From NCBI RefSeq assembly GCF_002796985.1, contig NZ_PEKX01000007.1:1106284-1170283 (forward strand): a stretch of 64,000 bases of DNA. Direction: 5' to 3'. Origin of the DNA: Pseudomonas sp. (GTDB lineage Bacteria > Pseudomonadota > Gammaproteobacteria > Pseudomonadales > Pseudomonadaceae). This document shows positions 58,410 through 64,000 of the stretch, in pieces. The translations under genes and the position numbers were made by a program. The first letter of the stretch is position 1. Each line of letters starts with the position of its first letter. The notes under the pieces are model-generated. The model made no database searches. It was not told the DNA's origin and saw nothing but the letters and a program-made list of their open reading frames with translations.

Positions 58410-59543
58410 TTATTGCCCCGCCAGAGCCCCGATCAGCCCCAGGGTTTCCTCGATGACCGCATCGCTGGTGTAGAAGTGCGGCGAGAAGCGGATGCCGGCG
58501 CCACGCTGGATGCATACCACCTGCTCGGCGCGCAGGCGCTCCAGCAGACGGGTATTGTCCCAGCCGGCGAGGCTGAAGGTCAGGATGCCGGCGCGACGCG
58601 CCGGGTCCAGTGGGCTGTGCAGTGAGGCTCCGTCGATGCGACCTAGGCCGTCATGCAATTGCTGAACGCGCGCCTGCAGCAACTCGCCCACCGTTGCCAT
58701 GCTGACTTCCTCCAGCAGGCTCAGGCTGGCTTCCAGCGCCACCGCACCGAGCATGTTCGGGCTGCCGCACTCGAAGCGCCGCGCGCTGCGTGCCGGCTGC
58801 CAGTCGGCTGTGTCGTAGTTGCCGGCGTTTTCCAGCATGTGCCAGCCGTATTCCTGCAACGCCAGTTGGTCGCGCTCGGCGGCGCGGCAATAGAACACCC
58901 CCAGGCCTTCCGGGCCGAGCATCCACTTGTGGCCGTCAGCCATGGCGAAGGCGCAGTCATAGGCCTGGACGTCGAAGGGTAGGGCGCCCAACTGCTGGAT
59001 GGCATCGATGCAATACAGCACGCCGCGCTGGCGGCATCCGGCGCCAAGGCGCTCCAGGTCCATGCGCAGGCCGCTGGCGTACTGCACGGCGCTGATCGAC
59101 AGCAGGCGCGTGCGCGGGGTGCAGGCGGCCAGCAGGTCGCCTTCCGGGTCATCGCCGTCCAGGCTCACCTGGATGACTTCCACGCCGCGTGGCTTCAGCG
59201 CTTCCCAGACGATGCGGTTGGAAGGGAATTCCTGGTCGCTGATCACCACCTGGTCACCGGCGCGCCAGTCCAGGCCGAAGGCGACGAACGACAGCGCCTC
59301 GGAGGTGTTCTTCACCAGCGCGATGTCGCCGGTGGTCTGCGCATTCACCATGCGCATCAGGCGTTCGCGCAGACGCTTCTCGATGGTCAGCCACCGCGGG
59401 TAGTCGCGGGCGCCCTGCAGGATGTTCTCCTGGGCGAAGGCGGCGACGGCGTCTGCGGCGCGCTTGGGCCATGGAGCCACGGCCGCGTGGTTCAGGTAGC
59501 GCAGGCCGGTTTGTTGGGGAAACTCGGAAGAAAAGCTATTCAT
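58410..59543 (-). CDS. Class V aminotransferase / cysteine desulfurase-like PLP enzyme
   Basis: A 377-residue fold-type I PLP enzyme of aminotransferase class V. It shows YLNHAAVAPWPKRA near the start, VKNTSEALSFVAFGLDW, the aspartate in YCIDAIQQLG and the PLP lysine in MADGHKWMLGPEGLGVFY. No mobile-loop active cysteine of NifS/IscS is evident, and the substrate is unknown. ATG 59543 is chosen over an upstream ATG. It is divergent from the TetR gene with 84 bases between; TATTAT at 59579-59584 may be its -10. Confidence 0.88.
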   Translation of the reverse strand: MNSFSSEFPQQTGLRYLNHAAVAPWPKRAADAVAAFAQENILQGARDYPRWLTIEKRLRERLMRMVNAQTTGDIALVKNTSEALSFVAFGLDWRAGDQVVISDQEFPSNRIVWEALKPRGVEVIQVSLDGDDPEGDLLAACTPRTRLLSISAVQYASGLRMDLERLGAGCRQRGVLYCIDAIQQLGALPFDVQAYDCAFAMADGHKWMLGPEGLGVFYCRAAERDQLALQEYGWHMLENAGNYDTADWQPARSARRFECGSPNMLGAVALEASLSLLEEVSMATVGELLQARVQQLHDGLGRIDGASLHSPLDPARRAGILTFSLAGWDNTRLLERLRAEQVVCIQRGAGIRFSPHFYTSDAVIEETLGLIGALAGQ

Positions 59544-59627
59544 GTCGGATGATCCGTGCAATTTGGCGCTGAACAGGCATAATACGCGGCTTCGAATTTT
59601 GACTATTTTTGACCAAACAGTCTTTTT

Positions 59628-60266
59628 ATGCAGAAAGAGCCGCGCAAGGTTCGCGAATTCCGTCGTCGCGAACAGGAAATCCTCGATACCGCCCTCAAGC
59701 TATTCCTCGAACAGGGCGAAGACAGTGTCACGGTCGAAATGATCGCCGATGCCGTGGGTATCGGCAAAGGCACCATCTACAAGCACTTCAAGTCCAAGGC
59801 GGAGATTTACCTGCGCCTGATGCTGGACTACGAGCGCGATCTGGCCAACCTGTTCCACTCCGAAGACGTCGCCCGCGACAAGGAGCGCCTGTCGCGCGCC
59901 TACTTCGAGTTCCGCATGCGCGACCCGCAGCGCTATCGCCTGTTCGACCGCCTGGAAGAGAAGGTGGTGAAGACCAGCCAGGTCCCGGAGATGGTCGAGG
60001 AGTTGCACAAGATCCGCGAGTCCAACTTCGAGCGCCTGAGCCAACTGATCAAGGAACGCATCGCGGCGGGCAAGCTGGAAGACGTGCCGGCCTACTTCCA
60101 CTACTGTGCGGCCTGGGCGCTGGTGCATGGCGCCGTGGCGCTGTACCACTCGCCGTTCTGGCGGGAAGTGCTGGAGGACCAGGAAGGCTTCTTCCAGTTC
60201 CTCATGGACATTGGTGTGCGCATGGGCAACAAGCGCAAGCGCGACGGCGATACGCCGGCCGCCTGA
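59628..60266 (+). CDS. TetR-family transcriptional regulator
   Basis: A 212-residue TetR-family protein. The helix-turn-helix covers about residues 15-60 (ILDTALKLFLEQGEDSVTVEMIADAVGIGKGTIYKHFKSKAEIYLRL in several parts), followed by a helical ligand domain. It corresponds to the uncharacterised TetR regulator near tatD in P. aeruginosa (PA2957 position). The ATG at 59628 follows a T-rich stretch with no ribosome site. Two TTGAC repeats (59599 and 59609) and a GACT...AGTC dyad upstream may be its operator. Targets may include the divergent PLP enzyme. Confidence 0.9.
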   Translation: MQKEPRKVREFRRREQEILDTALKLFLEQGEDSVTVEMIADAVGIGKGTIYKHFKSKAEIYLRLMLDYERDLANLFHSEDVARDKERLSRAYFEFRMRDPQRYRLFDRLEEKVVKTSQVPEMVEELHKIRESNFERLSQLIKERIAAGKLEDVPAYFHYCAAWALVHGAVALYHSPFWREVLEDQEGFFQFLMDIGVRMGNKRKRDGDTPAA

Positions 60267-60360
60267 GTCGTCATTCAGGTTGCCCATCGTCGCTGTCGCG
60301 ACAGGGCGTATGGTGAGGGTGGGGATATACTTGCATGAGTGATCTCCACCGGAGCCGAGC

Positions 60361-61329
60361 ATGATCGTCGATCGCCAGGGCAGGCGTTTCCGCAACCTGC
60401 GAGTCAGCCTGACCGCCGCGTGCAACTACGCCTGCACCTACTGCGTGCCGAACGGCAAGCGTCTGGTCGCCGCGCAGGATGAGCTTTCCGCCGAATCGCT
60501 GGTGCACGGCGTCGCCTACCTGATCGAGGCTGCCGGCATCGAGCGCCTGCGTGTGACCGGCGGCGAGCCGCTGGTCAGTCCGAAACTGGATGCCTTTCTG
60601 CACGGCGTCAGCCGCCTCGGCCTGCAGGACATCGCCATCACCACCAATGGCCAACTGCTGTCGAAGAAGCTGCCGCTGCTGCTGGACTGCGGTATCCGCC
60701 GCCTCAATGTTTCCCTCGATACCCTGGATGCCGAAGCCTTCCGTCGCATTGCCCGTAGCGGCGACCTGGCGACCGTACTCAAGGGGCTCGACGAGGCTCG
60801 CGCCGCGGGCTTGAAGATCAAGCTGAACATGGTGCCCCTGCGTGGGCAGAACCTCGACCAGGTGGTGCCGCTGCTGGATTACTGCCTGGAGCACGGCTTC
60901 GAGCTGCGCTTCATCGAGCTGATGCGCATGGGCCACTTGGCGCGCGACGCAAATACCTTCAACCAGCAGTTCGTCGGCATGCAGGATTTGCTGGATCTGA
61001 TCGGCGAACGTCATGCCTACGTCCAGGCTGATGCGCCGGTGGATGCCACCGCATTGCGCTATGAAGTGCCGGGCCAGGGCTACTTCGGCGTGATCGCCAA
61101 CGAAAGCGTGCCATTCTGCCGGACCTGTTCGCGCCTGCGCCTGTCGTCCACTGGCTGGCTGCATGGTTGCCTGTCGTCGAGTAACCGCCACTATGTCGGT
61201 GACCTGCTGGACAAGCCACGCCACCAGGCGCTCCCGGCCCTGCAACGGCTGCTGGTGCGCGCCCTGGCGGACAAGCAGGAAATCGCCTTCTCCGGCGGCG
61301 TCACCATCATGAAGATCATCGGCGGCTGA
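60361..61329 (+). CDS. MoaA-like radical SAM GTP 3',8-cyclase
   Basis: A 322-residue radical SAM enzyme of the MoaA family, the first step of molybdenum cofactor synthesis. The N-terminal cluster is CNYACTYC (CX3CX2C); the C-terminal cluster is CRTCSRLRLSSTGWLHGC (CX2CX13C); the C-terminal GlyGly needed for activity is present (MKIIGG). GGAG precedes the ATG. No other moa gene is near, so it is probably one of several moaA paralogues known in Pseudomonas. It is followed 25 bases later by a second radical SAM gene. Confidence 0.9.
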   Translation: MIVDRQGRRFRNLRVSLTAACNYACTYCVPNGKRLVAAQDELSAESLVHGVAYLIEAAGIERLRVTGGEPLVSPKLDAFLHGVSRLGLQDIAITTNGQLLSKKLPLLLDCGIRRLNVSLDTLDAEAFRRIARSGDLATVLKGLDEARAAGLKIKLNMVPLRGQNLDQVVPLLDYCLEHGFELRFIELMRMGHLARDANTFNQQFVGMQDLLDLIGERHAYVQADAPVDATALRYEVPGQGYFGVIANESVPFCRTCSRLRLSSTGWLHGCLSSSNRHYVGDLLDKPRHQALPALQRLLVRALADKQEIAFSGGVTIMKIIGG

Positions 61330-61354
61330 GACCGCCCCCAGACCTGATTAGCCC

Positions 61355-62248
61355 ATGCCCAACGAATTCCCCATTGCCTACATCGAGCCGGTGTTTCGTC
61401 CGCCGAGCGAGGCGCACTCGCTCATTCTTCCGGTCACCAACGGTTGTTCGTGGAACCAGTGCGGTTTCTGCGAGATGTACACCCAGCCGCAGAAGAAATT
61501 CCGCGCCCGCGACGAAGCCGAAGTGCTGGAGGAAATTCGCCGCTGTGGCGAGCGCCTGATCGTCCAGCGGGTGTTCCTTGCCGACGGCGATGCGCTGGTG
61601 CTGCCGACGCGCCGGCTGCTCAACATCCTGCGTGCTATCCGTGAGCACATGCCTGAGGTGGACCGCGTCTCCAGCTACTGTTTGCCGCGCAATCTGCGCA
61701 AGAAGTCGGTGGAAGAGCTGAAGGAGCTGGCCGACGCCGGCCTGCGCATGGCCTACGTGGGCGCCGAGTCCGGCGACGACGAGGTTCTGGCGCGGGTGAA
61801 CAAGGGCGAGACCTATGCCTCCACGCTGGATGCCCTGCAGAAGCTGAGCGAGGCGGGGATCAACCGCTCGGTGATGATCCTCAACGGCCTGGGCGGCAGC
61901 ACGCTGAGCGCCCAGCACGCCGACAACTCGGCACGCCTGATGAACGAGGCGCAGCCGGAGTTTCTCTCCACCCTGGTGGTGAGCTTCCCGACTGGCGAGG
62001 AGCGCTACCGCGCAGGCTTCCCTGACTTCCAGCCGCTGTCCCAGGCCGAACTGTTCGTCGAGGTCGAGCGGCTGCTGAGTGCGCTGGAGCTGCGTGACAC
62101 GGTGTTTCGCAGCGACCATGCGTCCAACTACCTGGTGCTCAAGGGCACGCTGGGGGCGGACAAGGCGAAGTTGCTCGCCCAGGTTCGCCAGGCCATCGAG
62201 CAGCCGCAGCGCGCGAGCCTGCGCCAGGAATGGCAGCGCGGCCTGTGA
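61355..62248 (+). CDS. Radical SAM protein of unknown function
   Basis: A 297-residue radical SAM protein. The cluster motif is CSWNQCGFC, that is CX4CX2C instead of the usual CX3CX2C. Later marks are ADGDALVLPTRRLLNIL, YVGAESGDDEVLARVNKG and NGLGG, as in the Elp3/HemN-like class. No B12 or TRAM domain is present. The substrate is unknown. It is probably co-transcribed with the MoaA-like gene upstream; the start at 61355 is the first ATG after that gene. Confidence 0.88.
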   Translation: MPNEFPIAYIEPVFRPPSEAHSLILPVTNGCSWNQCGFCEMYTQPQKKFRARDEAEVLEEIRRCGERLIVQRVFLADGDALVLPTRRLLNILRAIREHMPEVDRVSSYCLPRNLRKKSVEELKELADAGLRMAYVGAESGDDEVLARVNKGETYASTLDALQKLSEAGINRSVMILNGLGGSTLSAQHADNSARLMNEAQPEFLSTLVVSFPTGEERYRAGFPDFQPLSQAELFVEVERLLSALELRDTVFRSDHASNYLVLKGTLGADKAKLLAQVRQAIEQPQRASLRQEWQRGL

Positions 62249-62312
62249 TGGCGCGGAAGCTGCATTGCCTGTCCGAATGCCGGTTTTTCGTCGCCGGCTC
62301 CGGAGACTTTGC

Positions 62313-62924
62313 ATGCGCCAACTGATACTGATCCTTGCCTTCACCGCCTTGGGCGGCTGCATGAATCCCAGTGACCTGGCCGACGGAACCGACTATTACC
62401 TGCGCGATTCGGGCTTCCTCGATCACAGCCAGACCCGCCGCACCTCGAACTGGCGCCTGCAGCAGGACTCCTTCATCTATATCGCCCAAGGGCCTTTCGT
62501 TCCGCCGGGGCACGCCTATGCGCGGCCCAATGTGGTGGCGGAGGAGGCGTTCGACGGCTTCGTCCAGTATTTCCCGCTGGTGCGCCGGGCCAAGAGCCCG
62601 CTTGGCCTGGAAGGGGCGATGCAGGAAGCGCGCACGGCGGGCGCCAATTATCTGTTGTACACCCGCTTTGCCCGCGGAGAGGACAATGTCGGGACCTACG
62701 AGCAGTACGAAGACACCGACAATGCCGTAGGCCGCGACCGCAGCGTGATCCAGGTGATGCTGATCGAAACCGACAACCGCTATCTGGTGGACAGTGCGAC
62801 TATCCGCAGCCGCGGCGGTTTTCTGACATTCTATGACGCCAGCCCCGAGGACCTGATCGGGCGACCGCTGGAAGACTATGCCCGCAGCCTGCTGGGGGTG
62901 AAGATGCGAGAGGAGTACCAATGA
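62313..62924 (+). CDS. DUF4823-type lipoprotein
   Basis: A 203-residue lipoprotein: signal MRQLILILAFTALGGC with lipobox LGGC. The mature domain (SDLADGTDYYLRDSGFLDHSQ... YFPLVRRAKSPLGLEGAMQEARTAGANYLLY) fits the DUF4823 pattern. Residue +2 after the cysteine is Met, not Asp, so outer-membrane sorting is expected. The function is unknown. It overlaps the next gene by four bases (ATGA). Confidence 0.85.
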   Translation: MRQLILILAFTALGGCMNPSDLADGTDYYLRDSGFLDHSQTRRTSNWRLQQDSFIYIAQGPFVPPGHAYARPNVVAEEAFDGFVQYFPLVRRAKSPLGLEGAMQEARTAGANYLLYTRFARGEDNVGTYEQYEDTDNAVGRDRSVIQVMLIETDNRYLVDSATIRSRGGFLTFYDASPEDLIGRPLEDYARSLLGVKMREEYQ

Positions 62925-63499
62925 CTGATCCACAGATTCAATCGGACCGGGCCGGCAACCTGCTGGCGCAGATTCCCGCCAGCAAGGACAAGGGGTTGCC
63001 GCCGGTGCATCTGTGGAACCCCGATTGCTGCGGCGATATCGACATGCGCATCGCCCGCGACGGCACCTGGTATTACCTGGGCACACCGATCGGCCGCAAG
63101 CCGATGGTGCGGCTGTTCTCCACCATCATCCGTCGCGATGGTGACGACTATTTCCTGGTCACGCCGGTGGAGAAGTGCGGGATCACCGTCGATGACGCAC
63201 CTTTCGTCGCGGTTACCCTGGCGGTCGAAGGGGAGGGCGAGCAGCAAGTGCTGCGCTTCGCCACTAATGTCGAGGACGAAGTGGTGGCTGATGCCGCGCA
63301 TCCGATCCGTGTCGAACTGGATCCGCAGACCCAGGAGCCGTCGCCGTATGTGTTGGTGCGAGTGAACCTGGAAGCGCTGATCCACCGCAACGTGTTCTAT
63401 CAGCTGGTGGAGCTGGCAGTTCCCCGCGAGATCGACGGCGTTGCCTGGCTCGGCGTCTGGAGTTCGGGGGAGTTCTTCCCTATCGCGCCGCAGCCGTGA
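62921..63499 (+). CDS. DUF1285 family protein
   Basis: A 192-residue soluble protein with the DUF1285 signature VHLWNPDCCGDIDMRIARDGTWYYLGTPIGRKPMVRLFS (described in parts) and VTPVEKCGITVDDAPF. The family has a small two-domain fold of unknown role, common in proteobacteria. It is coupled to the lipoprotein gene upstream and followed by a bidirectional terminator. Confidence 0.92.
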   Translation: MTDPQIQSDRAGNLLAQIPASKDKGLPPVHLWNPDCCGDIDMRIARDGTWYYLGTPIGRKPMVRLFSTIIRRDGDDYFLVTPVEKCGITVDDAPFVAVTLAVEGEGEQQVLRFATNVEDEVVADAAHPIRVELDPQTQEPSPYVLVRVNLEALIHRNVFYQLVELAVPREIDGVAWLGVWSSGEFFPIAPQP

Positions 63500-63563
63500 C
63501 TTGGCGGTCTGAACGCGGCCGGTAGTTCGATTCCGGCTTCGCTACAACTTTTTCGAACTTGCA

Positions 63564-63589
63564 AAAAAGGCTCCCGAGGGAGCCTTTTT
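63564..63589. terminator. Bidirectional terminator between DUF1285 and ETF-QO genes
   Basis: An 11-base perfect stem AAAAAGGCTCC (63564-63574) and GGAGCCTTTTT (63579-63589), loop CGAG. T tracts on both strands allow it to end both converging transcripts. Confidence 0.93.
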
Positions 63590-63605
63590 CGTTACCACCA
63601 ACGGC

Positions 63606-64000
63606 TTACATGTTGGGGTAGTTCGGGCCGCCGGTGCCCTCGGGGGCGACCCAGGTGATGTTCTGGGCCGGGTCCTTGATGTCGCAGGTCTTGCAGTGCA
63701 CGCAGTTCTGGGCGTTGATCTGGAAGCGCTTGCTGCCGTCGTCGTTGCTTACCACTTCGTACACGCCGGCCGGGCAGTAACGCTGCGCAGGCTCGTCGTA
63801 GAGCGGCAGGTTCTTCGCGATCGGGGTGTTCGGGTCGGTCAACTTCAGGTGGATCGGCTGGTCTTCCTCGTGGTTGGTGTTCGACAGGAACACCGAGGAC
63901 AGCTTGTCGAAGCTGAGTTTGCCGTCTGGCTTCGGATAGTCGATCTTCGGCGCTTCGCTGGCCTTCTTCAGGGTCGCGTAGTCCGGCGTCGTATCGTGCA
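63606..64000 (-). CDS. Electron transfer flavoprotein-ubiquinone oxidoreductase, C-terminal part
   Basis: The last 131 residues of a protein whose 5' part lies beyond the window. The [4Fe-4S] ferredoxin-like domain is clear: CPAGVYEVV followed by CVHCKTCDIKDPAQNITWVAPEGTGGPNYPNM (the three CVHCKTC cysteines plus the upstream one). This is the C terminus of ETF-QO, which passes electrons from acyl-CoA dehydrogenases via ETF to ubiquinone at the inner membrane, so it serves the same pathway as fadBA at the other end of the window. Usual full length is about 550 residues. Confidence 0.95.
   Translation of the reverse strand, partial: HDTTPDYATLKKASEAPKIDYPKPDGKLSFDKLSSVFLSNTNHEEDQPIHLKLTDPNTPIAKNLPLYDEPAQRYCPAGVYEVVSNDDGSKRFQINAQNCVHCKTCDIKDPAQNITWVAPEGTGGPNYPNM

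Noticed and set aside
1..64000. Search for tRNA genes, rRNA, phage or insertion-sequence genes and defence systems
   Set aside because: No transposase, integrase, CRISPR repeat, restriction, toxin-antitoxin or tRNA-like cloverleaf was recognised by reading. The SNF2 helicase was considered as a possible defence component (such as DISARM or similar), but no methylase, nuclease or phospholipase partner accompanies it.

Overview
The window is about 64 kb of high-GC chromosomal DNA from a Pseudomonas, closest in content and order to the P. aeruginosa / P. nitroreducens side of the genus. The evidence is the lexA-sulA-psrA block, the fadBA pair, the run mfd to aroP to sthA, and the long syntenic run lolCDE-comEC-exbBD-lpxK-kdsB-murB-rne-rluC-sppA-maf-rpmF-plsX-fabDG-acpP-fabF-pabC-mltG-tmk-holB-pilZ-tatD, which matches the order I know from P. 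aeruginosa PAO1 (roughly PA3017 down to PA2953). No rRNA, tRNA, prophage, insertion sequence or CRISPR array was seen. It is mainly core genome with a few local differences. Layout: 1-2.0 kb holds a gene fragment, a universal stress protein and two poorly known proteins. 2.5-5.9 kb is the fatty-acid beta-oxidation operon fadBA. 6.0-11.0 kb holds topA, small conserved proteins and the SOS operon lexA-sulA. 11.3-14.4 kb holds psrA (the fatty-acid-responsive repressor expected to control fadBA), a YkuD-domain protein, nagZ and an MTA/MTI phosphorylase. 14.4-21.9 kb is a minus-strand group mfd-csiV-SNF2/SWIM helicase. 22.0-28.8 kb holds a long GAPDH, an aromatic amino-acid permease, an ApbE flavin transferase with no nqr operon beside it, the soluble transhydrogenase and a phosphodiesterase group. 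29.5-40.5 kb is envelope biogenesis: lipoprotein export (LolCDE), lipid A (LpxK), KDO activation (KdsB) and peptidoglycan precursor (MurB). 40.8-47.9 kb holds RNase E, RluC and associated genes. 48-58 kb is the YceD-L32-PlsX-Fab-ACP cluster running into replication (tmk, holB), pilZ and tatD. The small RNA rgsA follows tatD on the opposite strand. 59.6-63.5 kb is the least understood part: a TetR regulator, a MoaA-like radical SAM enzyme, a second radical SAM protein of unknown role, a lipoprotein and a DUF1285 protein, ending at the 3' part of ETF-ubiquinone oxidoreductase. How the genes work together: PsrA senses long-chain acyl groups and its autoregulatory operators are plainly visible. 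FadBA and ETF-QO serve fatty-acid oxidation, while PlsX, FabD, FabG, ACP and FabF serve synthesis. LexA, SulA, Mfd and possibly the SNF2 protein belong to DNA-damage responses. Many neighbouring genes overlap by 1-8 bases, indicating translational coupling. The most notable observations are a YkuD protein without a signal peptide beside nagZ, an orphan apbE, the nested palindromic cassette between murB and rne, the 15-residue repeat in RNase E, very short predicted leaders for yceD and rluC, and the twin radical SAM genes. I did not find a clearly new defence or mobile system. Comparisons with PAO1 are from memory, and no database search was run.
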